From Anaerococcus senegalensis JC48 (GTDB lineage Bacteria > Bacillota > Clostridia > Tissierellales > Peptoniphilaceae): a stretch of DNA of 64,000 bases. Shown here piece by piece: positions 51,481 through 61,598 of the stretch; position 1 is the stretch's first letter; each line of letters begins with the position of its first letter. The stretch lies in the NCBI RefSeq assembly GCF_000321005.1, contig NZ_HE578907.1, positions 241,708 to 305,707 of the forward strand, in the 5' to 3' direction. The notes beneath the pieces are model-generated. The model was given only the letters and a program-made list of their open reading frames with translations, did not search any database and was not told the origin of the DNA. A program made the position numbers and the translations under genes.

Positions 51481-53172
51481 GTGTTAGCTGAGTTATTTAT
51501 TAATAACTTTGTAATCATCAAAAGAGATCATTTATTTTTTGATAAAGGATTTAATGTTTTTACTGGAGAAACGGGTTCAGGTAAAAGTTTAATTCTAGAT
51601 GCTATTAATATTGTTCTAGGAAAAAGAGCAAATAAAGATGTCATAGGAAAATTTGACGATAAAACAATAATAGAAGCTGTTTTTGTTGTAGATAAAAATA
51701 CACTTAAAAAATTAGAAAGTAAAGATATAACTTTTGACGATAATAAGCTTATAATTACTAGAACTATATCACAACAATCATCATCAATTAGACTAAATAA
51801 TAGAGCTACAAATTTATCTTTAGTAAAAGAGATATCACCCTTATTAATTGATATTTATAAACAAGGTGATTCTAATGTTTTTATGGATAAGGATAATTAC
51901 TTAAATATAATAGATTCCTATAAAAAGAATGATGAATCAATTTTATTAATAAAAGAAATAAAATATTTATATAATGAAAAATATAAATTAATTAAAAAAT
52001 TTGAAAATTTTGATCTTTCACAAGAAGAAGTTTCAAGAGAAAAAGAACTTATTAATTATCAAATTGATGACATTGAACAAATAGATTTAGAAAATATAGA
52101 TGAAGAATCAATATATCAAGAATTTAAAAAATTAAATTCAATAACAGAGCTTAGAGAAAATATTGAAAAAAGTGAAGAGCTAATATCATCATTTGATTAT
52201 GATCAGGGTACAATCAGCTCTCTTTTAGCGAGCCTATCTTCAAATTTATCAGAATTTTCATCAATTGATGAGAGAATTGATGAAGTAAATGAAAAAATAG
52301 AAACAGTAATAGATTTAATAAATGAAGTTTATTCAGATCTTGAAAGTTATAAAGATACTTTGGATCAAAACCCAGAAAGATTATATGAACTTGAAATGAT
52401 AAATCAAAAACTTTTTGATTTAAAAAGAAAATATGGTAATAATATAGAAGATATTCTAAAGTATTATCAAAAAATAACATTAAGATTGAAAGAGCTTGAA
52501 AAGGTATCAGAATTAAAGAAAAATATAAAAAATGATATTCAAAAAATAGACTCTAAATTATATGAAAAGTCAAAAAAATTATCTGAAATTAGAAAAAATA
52601 AGTCAAAAAGTCTTGAGATAGAAATAAAAAAAGAAATTCAATCATTAAATATTAAAAATGGTGATTTTAATGTTTTATTTAAAGAAAAAGAAAAAATAGA
52701 TTCAAATGGTATTGATAATGTAGATTTTTTGATAAAGACAAACAAGGGAGAGGATTTAAAATCATTATCTACAACTGCATCTGGGGGAGAAATTTCTAGG
52801 ATTGTTTTATCATTTAAAAAAATATTTGCAGATTATGATAAAATTGATACTATGATATTTGATGAGATTGATCAAGGTATAAGCGGTAGAACAGCACAAA
52901 TAGTTGGTGAAAAAATTCTTGATCTTTCGAAAAAAAGACAAATAATTGCAATTAGCCATTTACCTCAAATTGCATCCTTATCAACAAATCATATCTTAAT
53001 TGAAAAAAATGATGAAGAAAATTTGACAATTTCAAAATCAAAAAATATAAAGGATATAGAAAGAACTAAAGAAATAGCTAGATTATTAGCAGGTGTTGAT
53101 ATTACTGACAAAACAATGGAATCAGCAAAAGAGATGCTAGAAATGGCTGAAAATTTAAGAAAAGGAAATTAG
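51481..53172 (+). CDS. recN: DNA repair protein RecN
   Basis: A 563-residue SMC-like ATPase that acts early at double-strand breaks. Walker A is TGETGSGKS (29-37), a long coiled coil spans about 150-370, then the ABC signature ASGGEISRIVLSFK and Walker B TMIFDEIDQGISG. It starts with GTG directly after the argR stop. Full length. Confidence 0.97.
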   Translation: MLAELFINNFVIIKRDHLFFDKGFNVFTGETGSGKSLILDAINIVLGKRANKDVIGKFDDKTIIEAVFVVDKNTLKKLESKDITFDDNKLIITRTISQQSSSIRLNNRATNLSLVKEISPLLIDIYKQGDSNVFMDKDNYLNIIDSYKKNDESILLIKEIKYLYNEKYKLIKKFENFDLSQEEVSREKELINYQIDDIEQIDLENIDEESIYQEFKKLNSITELRENIEKSEELISSFDYDQGTISSLLASLSSNLSEFSSIDERIDEVNEKIETVIDLINEVYSDLESYKDTLDQNPERLYELEMINQKLFDLKRKYGNNIEDILKYYQKITLRLKELEKVSELKKNIKNDIQKIDSKLYEKSKKLSEIRKNKSKSLEIEIKKEIQSLNIKNGDFNVLFKEKEKIDSNGIDNVDFLIKTNKGEDLKSLSTTASGGEISRIVLSFKKIFADYDKIDTMIFDEIDQGISGRTAQIVGEKILDLSKKRQIIAISHLPQIASLSTNHILIEKNDEENLTISKSKNIKDIERTKEIARLLAGVDITDKTMESAKEMLEMAENLRKGN

Positions 53173-53173
53173 T

Positions 53174-53713
53174 ATGGATAATTATGAGAAAACAATAAAA
53201 GTTGATAATATTTATGAAGGCAAAATTCTTTCGCTCAGAGTTGAAACTGTTGAAATGCCTGATAAAAAATATTCCAAAAGAGAAATAGTTGACCATATGA
53301 AGGGAGTAGGAATTATAGCTTTTGATGGTGAAGATTCAATTTATTTAGTTCGACAATACAGAAAGGCTGTTGATGAATTTACCCTAGAAATTCCTGCAGG
53401 TTTGGTTGAATCTAACGAAAAACCAATAGAAACTGCAAGAAGAGAATTACAAGAAGAAATTGGATTTATGCCTTTAGATATTGAATATTTGTTTGATATG
53501 CATGCATCACCAGGATTTACAAATGACAAATTATCATTCTTTTTGGCAAAAAATTTAGAAGAGTCAAAACTAGAAGAAGATGAAGATGAATTTTTGGAAA
53601 GAAAATCATACAAAATTGATGATGTCTATAATATGGTAATAAACGGTGAAATTACTGATGCAAAAACCATAATAGCAGTTTTATATGCAAAAAGATTGAT
53701 TGATGAAAAATAA
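53174..53713 (+). CDS. nudF: ADP-ribose pyrophosphatase (Nudix)
   Basis: A 179-residue Nudix hydrolase that splits ADP-ribose to AMP and ribose 5-phosphate. The Nudix box GxxxxxEx7REUxEExGU is seen from GLVESNEKPIETARRELQEE to IGF, with LEIPAG just before it, as in the ADP-ribose subfamily, and ASPGFTNDKLSFFLA after it. It begins one base after the recN stop and overlaps scpA. Confidence 0.93.
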   Translation: MDNYEKTIKVDNIYEGKILSLRVETVEMPDKKYSKREIVDHMKGVGIIAFDGEDSIYLVRQYRKAVDEFTLEIPAGLVESNEKPIETARRELQEEIGFMPLDIEYLFDMHASPGFTNDKLSFFLAKNLEESKLEEDEDEFLERKSYKIDDVYNMVINGEITDAKTIIAVLYAKRLIDEK

Positions 53714-54416
53714 TAGTTTAAATATAGATTTAGAAGTTTATACAGGACCATTTGATGTCTTATTAAAACTTATTGAAAAGCAAAAAGTAGATATTTATGA
53801 TATAAAAATAGAAGATATAACAAGCCCTTATATGGAGGCAATCAATGAAATGGATATTCCTATTGACCAATTAAGTGAGTTTATTTATATATCTTCTATT
53901 TTGTTGTATATAAAATCTAGAAAACTTATGCCCAAAGAAGAAGACGATACTATTGAAGAAGATTTTATTTCATATTTAATTGAATATAAAAAAATTAAGA
54001 GTGTTGAGAATGATTTTAAAATATTAGAAGAAGAATCGAGAAAATATTATAGCAAATACCAAGAAGACTTTTCTAAGTACAAAAATGAAGATGAAATAAT
54101 TAGTAAAGATGTAAATATTTTAAAAAATGAGTTTGTAAAATTGTTAAAGGCTTATAATAATGAGAAAACCGAAAAACCTGACCTAATAAAGACAATAAAA
54201 AGACTTGATGTAAATGATTATATTTTAAAAATTAGAAATACTCTTAAATTTTCTACATCTATTAGGTTAAATTCAATTATTAATGAAATAAAATCTAAAG
54301 CATCCTGTATAGGGACATTTTTGGCACTTCTTGAGCTAGTTAGGTTAAAAGAAATTTATTTGAAAGAAGAAAAAATAAATGAATTTTTAATTATAAAAAG
54401 GGAAAAAGATGAATAA
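53703..54416 (+). CDS. scpA: Segregation and condensation protein A
   Basis: A 237-residue kleisin of the SMC-ScpAB condensin. [22 protein letters not shown] (about 13-34; quoted parts [15 protein letters not shown]) is the conserved N-terminal domain that binds the SMC neck; [14 protein letters not shown] follows; the C-terminal winged helix ends [16 protein letters not shown] at 53703 lies inside nudF; the TTG codon just before is a less likely start. Confidence 0.95.
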   Translation: MKNNSLNIDLEVYTGPFDVLLKLIEKQKVDIYDIKIEDITSPYMEAINEMDIPIDQLSEFIYISSILLYIKSRKLMPKEEDDTIEEDFISYLIEYKKIKSVENDFKILEEESRKYYSKYQEDFSKYKNEDEIISKDVNILKNEFVKLLKAYNNEKTEKPDLIKTIKRLDVNDYILKIRNTLKFSTSIRLNSIINEIKSKASCIGTFLALLELVRLKEIYLKEEKINEFLIIKREKDE

Positions 54417-54948
54417 TTATTATTTAAAGGGAATTATTGAAGAAATTTTATATATTTGGGGAGATCCTATAGATATAGATGATTTGTCAAGGATAATTTT
54501 TGATGCTGAAAAATCTGAAATAAGAAGTGCTATTGAAGAAATTATGGCAGAAAGAAATGAAAAATCTAGTGGACTACTATTAAAAAAATATGAAAATAAA
54601 TATCAATTTTCTACAAGAGCTGAGCATGAGAAATATATTTCAAATATAGTAAAAAAATCAGACAAAAAGTTATCTAATTCTTCATTGGAAACTCTATCAA
54701 TCATAGCTTACAAGCAACCTATAACACGAGCTGAAATTGATAAAATTAGGGGAGTTAAATCTCAATCGACAATTGATAATCTTATAGAGAAAAAATTGAT
54801 AAAAGAAAGTGGAAGACTAGATAAGATAGGAAAGCCAATTATTTATGCTACAACCGATTTATTTTTAAAATATTTTAATATTTCAACTCTCGATGATTTG
54901 CCAAAAATAGATGAAGAACTTTTGGGAGAGATAGATGAGAATCAATAA
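54409..54948 (+). CDS. scpB: Segregation and condensation protein B
   Basis: A 179-residue partner of ScpA with two winged helices. [21 protein letters not shown] and [28 protein letters not shown] (motif [11 protein letters not shown]) are diagnostic. It overlaps scpA by 8 nt and rluB by 14 nt. Confidence 0.96.
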   Translation: MNNYYLKGIIEEILYIWGDPIDIDDLSRIIFDAEKSEIRSAIEEIMAERNEKSSGLLLKKYENKYQFSTRAEHEKYISNIVKKSDKKLSNSSLETLSIIAYKQPITRAEIDKIRGVKSQSTIDNLIEKKLIKESGRLDKIGKPIIYATTDLFLKYFNISTLDDLPKIDEELLGEIDENQ

Positions 54949-55630
54949 ATATATAGCAAAATCAGGTCTTGCATCAAGAAGAAAAAGTGAAGATTTTATA
55001 AAAAAAGGTCTAGTTTATATAAATGGAAAAAAATTGGAAGATTTATCTTACCAAGTTAAGAAAAATGATCTAGTAAAAGTTAATGGAAAAGTTATAGAAA
55101 TAAAAGAAAAATTTTATTATAAACTTAACAAACCTACTGGATTTATTTCTTCAAACTATGATCCTCACAATAAAAAAGACTTAAATAATTTGATAAAAAT
55201 TGATCAGAGGTTTTTTTGTGCAGGTAGACTTGATAAAGATTCCCATGGTTTAATGTTAATTACAAATGATGGAAAAGTTACAAATAAAATAATTCATCCA
55301 AGTAAGGAAATAGAAAAGACCTATATAGTTAAAGTTGATAAATTACTTAATAAAAATGAAGAATATATTTTTAAAAATGGTATAAAATTATCCAAAAAAG
55401 AGATAACTTCTGGTGCAAATTTAAATTTACTAGATAAAAATAGAAAAATATATGAGGTTATAATTCATCAAGGATTTAATAGGCAAGTAAGAAGAATGTT
55501 CTTATACTTTGGATCAATTGTAACTGATTTAAAAAGAATAAAAATTGGAGAAATCGAACTTGGAAATTTAGAAAATGGAGAATACGAAAAACTTGATAAA
55601 AGAGAAGTTGAGTATTTAGAAAGTTTATAG
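54935..55630 (+). CDS. rluB: 23S rRNA pseudouridine synthase RluB-type
   Basis: A 231-residue RsuA/RluB-family enzyme. An S4 domain ([19 protein letters not shown]) is followed by the catalytic domain with [13 protein letters not shown] and the active Asp in [28 protein letters not shown] is the family end motif. Short relative to E. coli RluB. Place after scpB is conserved in Firmicutes. The precise uridine is assumed from context. Confidence 0.93.
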   Translation: MRINKYIAKSGLASRRKSEDFIKKGLVYINGKKLEDLSYQVKKNDLVKVNGKVIEIKEKFYYKLNKPTGFISSNYDPHNKKDLNNLIKIDQRFFCAGRLDKDSHGLMLITNDGKVTNKIIHPSKEIEKTYIVKVDKLLNKNEEYIFKNGIKLSKKEITSGANLNLLDKNRKIYEVIIHQGFNRQVRRMFLYFGSIVTDLKRIKIGEIELGNLENGEYEKLDKREVEYLESL

Positions 55631-55634
55631 GAAT

Positions 55635-56857
55635 ATGGATATAGCAATCATAGGGGCAGGAGCTGCAGGTGTTTTCACTGCAATAAATGCCAAAAATAAA
55701 GAAAATAATGTATGTATAATTGAAAAAAATAACAAAATAGGAAAAAAATTATTTATAACAGGTAAGGGCAGATGTAACATTACAAATGCCAAATTTTTTG
55801 ATGAATTTCTTGAAAATATTGTAGTTAATAAAAAATTCATGTATTCATCGTTCACGAACTTTGATAATTATGCCCTAATGGATTATATGGAAAATAAGGG
55901 TTTAAAACTTGTTGTTCAAAGAGGGGATAGAGTATTCCCAAAAAGTGAAAAATCAAATGACGTAATAAAATTTTTTGAAAAATTAATTATAAAAAAACAT
56001 ATAGACTTAAAATTAAATGAAAATGTAGAAAAAGTAAAAAAAATGAAAAAGAAAAATTTATAATAAAAACAAATAAAGATTCTTATGTCTTTGATAAAGT
56101 TGTTATAGCAACTGGGGGTCTTTCTTATCCCTTAACAGGATCAACTGGAGATGGATATAAATTTGCAAAAGAATTTTCCCATAATATCATTGAGACAAAG
56201 CCAGCTTTGTGTCCAATAAAATTTAAGGATGTAGATTTAGATTCATTAAATGGAATATCTTTAAAAAATGTTTCATTAAATGTTGAAACTGATAAGAAAA
56301 AATTAAGTGAATTTGGAGATATGTTAATTGGAAAAAAATTTATAACAGGACCAATAGTGCTTACCATGTCATCTTTAATAAATAGAAGTAAAATTAAGGA
56401 AATTTATATTGACTTAAAACCTGCCTTGGATTTTGAAAAATTAGATAATAGATTATTAAGAGATTTTGAAAATGATCCAAATAAAGATATAGTAAACATA
56501 TTGAAAAAACTCCTATTAAATGCTTTTGTTGAGATTGTTTTAAAAAGAGGAGAAGTTGATTTTCACAAAAAAGCAAATCAAATTACAAAAGAAGAAAGGT
56601 TTAAATTAATAGAAGAAATAAAAAAGTTTAAATTAGAATATGATGGCCTAAGCGATGTTAAAAATGGAATAATAACATCAGGTGGAGTTGATTGTAAAGA
56701 AATAAATCCTAAAACAATGGAATCAAAAAAAGTTTCAGGCTTATATTTTGTAGGAGAAGTTACTGATGTAGATACTTTAACTGGAGGATATAATTTGCAA
56801 ATTGCCTTTTCTGAGGCTTATGCTTGTGCTGAAAATTTAAGGAGTATTGATGAGTAA
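55635..56857 (+). pseudogene. HI0933/BaiN-type FAD oxidoreductase with a frameshift
   Basis: An FAD-binding NAD(P)-type flavoprotein of the HI0933 (YhiN/BaiN) family in two frames. The first (55635-56063) has the dinucleotide motif IIGAGAAG and GKKLFITGKGRCNITN; the second continues with IKTNKDSYVFDKVVIATGG, LSYPLTGSTGDGY, and the C-terminal TSGGVDCKEINPKTMESK and GGYNLQIAFSEAY. The frames join at an A8 tract (56036-56043); one more A, or a -1 shift at the in-phase heptamer A AAA AAA, gives a continuous chain of about 407 residues (VKKNEKEKF across the join). The second frame has no ribosome site at its first ATG (56207). Sequencing error or slippage are as likely as decay. Confidence 0.88.
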
Positions 56858-57500
56858 TTATATAATAGCATTGGATGGTCCAAGTGGATCAGGAAAAAGT
56901 ACAATAGCAAATTTATTAGCAAATAAATTAAAAATTTCATATTTAAATACTGGATCGATGTACAGGGCATTGACCCTTTATTTTTTAGAAAATAATATAA
57001 AAAAATCGGATACTATAGACATAAAAATTCTTAAAAAAATAAATATAGATATTAATGAAGATAAAGTTTTTTTAAATGGAAAAGATGTTAGTCAAGAAAT
57101 CAGATATAAAGAAGTCACAGAAAATGTATCTTGGGTCTCATCAATTCCAGTTGTAAGAGAATATTTAGTAGAACTGCAAAGAAATATTTCAAAGAATAAA
57201 TCGATAATTTTAGATGGGCGTGATATTGGAACTGTTGTCTTTCCAGATGCAAAATATAAATTTTATCTTGATGCATCATCTTTCGTTAGAGCAAAAAGAC
57301 GTTTTGAACAAAATGAAATAGATAAAAGTTTTGTAGAAATAAAAAAAGATATTGAAAAAAGAGATTATTTGGATTCGCATAGAGAAGTTTCTCCACTAAA
57401 AAAAGCAGAAGATGCGATAGAAATAGATTCTTCTGATTTAACAATTGATCAAACAATTGAAAAAATTTTGGAAAAAATGGATAAAGAAGATGTTTTATAG
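56850..57500 (+). CDS. cmk: Cytidylate kinase
   Basis: A 216-residue CMP/dCMP kinase. The P-loop is DGPSGSGKST (8-17), followed by YLNTGSMYRALTLYFLE, the LDGRDIGTVVFPDA motif and RDYLDSHREVSPLKKAEDA (conserved D-x-x-R-x-x-SPL). ATG at 56850 follows GGAG at 56841; a TTG at 56847 is unlikely. Start overlaps the FAD protein end and plsC begins inside its end. Confidence 0.95.
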   Translation: MSNYIIALDGPSGSGKSTIANLLANKLKISYLNTGSMYRALTLYFLENNIKKSDTIDIKILKKINIDINEDKVFLNGKDVSQEIRYKEVTENVSWVSSIPVVREYLVELQRNISKNKSIILDGRDIGTVVFPDAKYKFYLDASSFVRAKRRFEQNEIDKSFVEIKKDIEKRDYLDSHREVSPLKKAEDAIEIDSSDLTIDQTIEKILEKMDKEDVL

Positions 57501-58080
57501 GTTTATTTATTTTTTGATTAGGATAATAGCAACACCACTATTTAGGATTAGAGTTCATGGTATTGAAAATATACCAAAAGATGAAAAATATATAATATGT
57601 GCAAATCATAAATCTTTTTTTGATCCTATTTTTGTTGCTCTTGCTATTAATAGGCAGGTTCATTTTATTGCAAAAAAGGAATTATTTGAAATACCAATAT
57701 TGAAAAATATATTAAAAAAATTAAATGTAATTCCTGCCCAAAGAGATGGAAAAGATTTAAGTGTGTTAAGAGATTCCATAAAATTAATAAAAAAAGGAAA
57801 AATTTTGGGAATATTTCCAGAAGGAACAAGAGTAAAAGAAATAAAGAGAGAAAATATAAAAGATGGTGCAGGTTATATTGCACTAAAATCAAAAACAGAT
57901 ATATTAACAATAGAAATTATTTCTTCTTATAAACCATTTTTTAAAACTAATTTATATATAAAAAATCTTGTTAAAATTGAAAATTTTAAAGAATATAAAT
58001 CAAAAGATGCAATGGAAAAAATAATGGATGAAACATATGAGAAGATGTATGAAAATCATAAATTTCTAAGAAAGGTTTAA
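57490..58080 (+). CDS. plsC: 1-acyl-sn-glycerol-3-phosphate acyltransferase
   Basis: A 196-residue membrane-associated acyltransferase of phospholipid synthesis. The HxxxxD catalytic motif is NHKSFFD, FPEGTR is the substrate motif, and an N-terminal hydrophobic segment (FIYFLIRIIATPLF) anchors it. ATG at 57490, inside the cmk end, fits the family start; the frame is open further upstream (57445) but that part lies in cmk. It is followed by ispH-rpsA after 1 nt, the usual cmk-plsC-ispH order. Confidence 0.93.
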   Translation: MFYRFIYFLIRIIATPLFRIRVHGIENIPKDEKYIICANHKSFFDPIFVALAINRQVHFIAKKELFEIPILKNILKKLNVIPAQRDGKDLSVLRDSIKLIKKGKILGIFPEGTRVKEIKRENIKDGAGYIALKSKTDILTIEIISSYKPFFKTNLYIKNLVKIENFKEYKSKDAMEKIMDETYEKMYENHKFLRKV

Positions 58081-58081
58081 G

Positions 58082-60157
58082 ATGAAAGTAATTGTAGCGA
58101 AAAATTCTGGCTTTTGTAATGGAGTTAGAAGAAGTGTTGACCTTGCAAATAAAGCAAGTGAAAATAATAAAAATACTTATACCCTAGGACCCTTAGTTCA
58201 TAACCCTACTCAAGTTCAAATGCTTGAAGAAAAAGGTGTTGGCGTTATAGATGAAGATGAAGTATTAAATCAAAATAATTCACAAATCGTAATTAGAAGT
58301 CATGGTATTAGGGAAGAATTAAAAGATACTATAAGAAAAAATTTAAATGACGTAATAGATGCAACTTGTCCTGTTCTTTTAAATATTTATAAAAAAATAA
58401 AAGAAAAAGAAAATGAAGGATATAAAGTAGTAATTATTGGGGATAAAAATCATCCTGAAATAAAAGCTATGGCATCTTATGTAAATGATGGTATAATAAT
58501 AAAAGATGAGACTGAAGCAAAAAATATTACAAATATGTCAAAACTTTATGTTGTAAGTCAAACAACAAACAGAATTGATTTTTTTGAGAATATTGCTCAT
58601 GAGTTAGAGAAGACGAATGATGATGTAATAGTAGAAAATACAATCTGCAATGCAACTAGATTAAGACAAGAATCATGTAAAAGTCTTTCTAAAGAAGTTG
58701 ATTGTATGGTTGTTGTTGGTGGTTTTAATAGTTCAAATACAAATAAGCTTTATCAAATAGCACAAAAGTATTGTAAAAATGTTAAAAGAATAGAAACTGT
58801 TAAAGATCTACCTTTGCAAAAGCTCTCAAATTTTAATATAATAGGGGTAATCGCTGGTGCATCCACACCAGATAAGGTTATCGAGGAGGTAGTTAATAGG
58901 ATGGATGATTTAACAAATGAAGAATTAATGAACAGCATTGAAGATAGTATGAAAAAAATATATCCTAGAGATGTTGTAAATGGAACAATTATTGATGTGA
59001 AAGATGATGAGGTTTTTGTAGACATTCAATATCGTGCTGACGGAATTGTAAAACTTGATGAAATGTCTGAAGAACAAAAAGAAAATCCAAAAGAACATTT
59101 TGAAGTAGGTCAAGAAATTGAAGTATATGTAATTAAACTTGACGATGGAGAAGGAAATGTTTCATTATCTACAAGAAGAGTAGAAGGAATGAAAAATTGG
59201 AAAAACCTTAAAGAAGCTTATGAAAACGAACAAACTGTTGAAGGTGATATTACTGGATCAAATAAAGGTGGTTTAACAGCTAGAGTTATGGGAATAAATG
59301 GTTTTGTTCCAGCAAGTCAAATTGCACCATACTTTGTTAAAAACTTCAAAAAATTTGTTGGTGAACATTGGGATCTTAAAATAATTTCTATAGACGAAAG
59401 AAAAAATCGTCTTGTTTTATCAAGAAAAGATATAGTTGAAGAAAAACTTGATGAACAATGGGATGAACTAGAAGAAGGTCAAATAATTACTGGAAAAGTT
59501 GCAAGACTTACTGATTTTGGTGCATTCATAGAAATAGGTAGTTTAGATGGTTTACTTCACGTTTCTGATATAGCTTGGACTAGAGTAGAACATCCAAAGG
59601 ATGTATTAAATATTGGAGATGATATTGAAGTTAAAATATTAAAACTTAACAAAGAAAAGAACAGAATTTCTTTAGGAAGAAAACAACTTTTAGAAAAACC
59701 ATTTGCTGAATTTGTTGGTAGTCATGAGGTTGGAGATGTGATAACAGGAAAAGTTGTTAATTTATTAGACTTTGGTGCTTTCGTTGAAGTAAGCGAAGGA
59801 GTTGAAGGATTAATCCATGTTTCTGAAATTTCTTGGGATCATGTTGAAAAACCATCAGATGAATTAAACATTGGTGATGAAGTAGAAGTTAAGATTTTAA
59901 GTATTGACCCAGAAGAAGAAAAAATCGGTCTTTCAATAAAAGCTTTAAAAGAAGCACCAGAAAGAACTGAAAGAAAACCAAGAAGAAATAACGAAGAAAA
60001 CAAAAACAGATCTAATGCAAAAGCTAAAAGAAGAGCAGAAAAGAAAGAATCAAATAATGAATTTGGTGACAATGATTTAAATAATAACATTGGATTTGCT
60101 ATAGAAGAAGTATTATCAGGTATTGAAATAGAAGACGAAGATTCTACTGAAGAATAA
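58082..60157 (+). CDS. ispH-rpsA: Fusion of IspH (HMBPP reductase) and ribosomal protein S1
   Basis: A 691-residue two-part protein. Residues 1-282 are IspH, the [4Fe-4S] enzyme that makes IPP and DMAPP at the end of the MEP pathway; cluster ligands are C12 (SGFCNGV), C96 (ATCPVL) and C189 (TICNAT). Residues about 297-630 hold four S1 RNA-binding domains (for example ITGKVARLTDFGAFIEIGSL region, LLHVSDIAW; LIHVSEISW), the last two most canonical. A Lys/Arg- then acidic tail ends it. This fusion is known from Clostridia, where it supplies S1. No break is seen between the parts. Confidence 0.95.
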   Translation: MKVIVAKNSGFCNGVRRSVDLANKASENNKNTYTLGPLVHNPTQVQMLEEKGVGVIDEDEVLNQNNSQIVIRSHGIREELKDTIRKNLNDVIDATCPVLLNIYKKIKEKENEGYKVVIIGDKNHPEIKAMASYVNDGIIIKDETEAKNITNMSKLYVVSQTTNRIDFFENIAHELEKTNDDVIVENTICNATRLRQESCKSLSKEVDCMVVVGGFNSSNTNKLYQIAQKYCKNVKRIETVKDLPLQKLSNFNIIGVIAGASTPDKVIEEVVNRMDDLTNEELMNSIEDSMKKIYPRDVVNGTIIDVKDDEVFVDIQYRADGIVKLDEMSEEQKENPKEHFEVGQEIEVYVIKLDDGEGNVSLSTRRVEGMKNWKNLKEAYENEQTVEGDITGSNKGGLTARVMGINGFVPASQIAPYFVKNFKKFVGEHWDLKIISIDERKNRLVLSRKDIVEEKLDEQWDELEEGQIITGKVARLTDFGAFIEIGSLDGLLHVSDIAWTRVEHPKDVLNIGDDIEVKILKLNKEKNRISLGRKQLLEKPFAEFVGSHEVGDVITGKVVNLLDFGAFVEVSEGVEGLIHVSEISWDHVEKPSDELNIGDEVEVKILSIDPEEEKIGLSIKALKEAPERTERKPRRNNEENKNRSNAKAKRRAEKKESNNEFGDNDLNNNIGFAIEEVLSGIEIEDEDSTEE

Positions 60158-60180
60158 TATTTGATAAATTACAATTTTAC

Positions 60181-60212
60181 AAAAAGAGATGATTAAAATC
60201 ATCTCTTTTTGG
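60181..60212 (+). terminator. Terminator of the efp-rpsA block
   Basis: A perfect 13-bp stem AAAAAGAGATGAT/ATCATCTCTTTTT with a TAAA loop. It ends just before the miaB ribosome site. Confidence 0.85.
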
Positions 60213-60226
60213 TTTTAAGGAGATAT

Positions 60227-61579
60227 ATGCAATTAAAAAATAATACAATATATAAGGATTATTTTAAAGGTAAAAAATATAATATAACAACTTTTGGTTG
60301 CCAGATGAACGAACATGATTCTGAAAGAATATCCTATATTTTAGAAGATTTAGGTTATACACTGACAGACGATAGAAACGAAGCTGATTTTATTTTATTT
60401 AATACTTGCTTGGTAAGAGAAAATGCAGAATTAAAATTATATGGGCAAGTTAGCAGTTTAAAAAAATTAAAAGAAGAAAATCCCGAAAAAATAATTGCTG
60501 TGTCAGGTTGCATGATGCAAACAAGTGTAGCTAGAGAAGTTATTGAAAAAAAACATAGAGAAGTTGATATAATTTTTGGAACAAAAAATATAAATTCTTT
60601 ACCTGATCTTTTATTTAAATATCTAGAAACTGGAGAAAGGGTTATAGATGTTTCTGAAGATAATGTCAAAGATGATTATGTAAATTATAATAGCAAAAAT
60701 AATTTCCAAGCATATGTAAATATAATGACAGGATGTGATAATTTCTGCTCTTACTGTATAGTGCCTCAATCAAGAGGAAGAGAAGAAAGTAGAAGACCAT
60801 CTCATATAATTGAAGAGATTGAGAATTTAGTAAAAAATGGCTATAAAGAGATTACTCTTCTAGGGCAAAATGTAAATTCTTATGGAAATAAGTCTGATTT
60901 TAATGTAACTTTTCCAGAACTTTTAGAAAAATGTGCACAAATTAAAGGTCTAAAAAGACTTAGATTTACAACAAGCCATCCAAAGGACTTATCTGATGAT
61001 TTAATCAGGGTGATTAAAGAAAATGATAATATTTGCAATTATTTCCACCTACCAATGCAGTCAGGTTCCGATAAGGTTCTTAAAGATATGAATAGAAAAT
61101 ACAACAAAGAGCAATATCTAGAAAAGGCTAGAAAATTAAGGGAAGAAATTCCAAATATAGCAATTTCTACTGATATTATTGTGGGCTATCCTACAGAAAC
61201 AGAAGAAGATTTCCAAGAAACTTTGGATGTTTGTAGAAAAGTTGGTTTTGATACAGCATTTACATTTAAATATTCACCAAGACCAAAAACAAAAGCAGCA
61301 AAACTTGAACCGATTGATGAAAAAATAGTTCAAGATAGGTTTGATAGATTACTAGATACCTTATATCCTGTATTTAATGAAAAAAATAGAGAATATGTTG
61401 GAAAAATTGTTGAGGTTTTATTAGAATCTGAAAGTAAAAATAACAAGAATGTTCTTACTGGAAGAACAGATACCTTTAAGCTAGTTCATGTTGAAGCTGA
61501 TAAGAAATTAATAGGACAGATTGTAAAAGTAAAAATAACTGATAATACATCATTTACTATATCAGGCCATCTCGTTTAA
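60227..61579 (+). CDS. miaB: tRNA-2-methylthio-N6-isopentenyladenosine synthase MiaB
   Basis: A 450-residue radical SAM methylthiotransferase acting on A37 of tRNA. The N-terminal UPF0004 domain carries TFGCQMNEHDSE and NTCLVRENAE with SGCMMQ (three cluster cysteines); the SAM cluster motif is CDNFCSYCIVPQSRGRE; the C-terminal TRAM domain begins near 385. ATG at 60227 lies 5 nt after AAGGAGAT; a TTG at 60209 would start inside the terminator. It precedes the V-ATPase genes. Confidence 0.96.
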   Translation: MQLKNNTIYKDYFKGKKYNITTFGCQMNEHDSERISYILEDLGYTLTDDRNEADFILFNTCLVRENAELKLYGQVSSLKKLKEENPEKIIAVSGCMMQTSVAREVIEKKHREVDIIFGTKNINSLPDLLFKYLETGERVIDVSEDNVKDDYVNYNSKNNFQAYVNIMTGCDNFCSYCIVPQSRGREESRRPSHIIEEIENLVKNGYKEITLLGQNVNSYGNKSDFNVTFPELLEKCAQIKGLKRLRFTTSHPKDLSDDLIRVIKENDNICNYFHLPMQSGSDKVLKDMNRKYNKEQYLEKARKLREEIPNIAISTDIIVGYPTETEEDFQETLDVCRKVGFDTAFTFKYSPRPKTKAAKLEPIDEKIVQDRFDRLLDTLYPVFNEKNREYVGKIVEVLLESESKNNKNVLTGRTDTFKLVHVEADKKLIGQIVKVKITDNTSFTISGHLV

Positions 61580-61598
61580 TATAAAGAAAGAAGGCATT

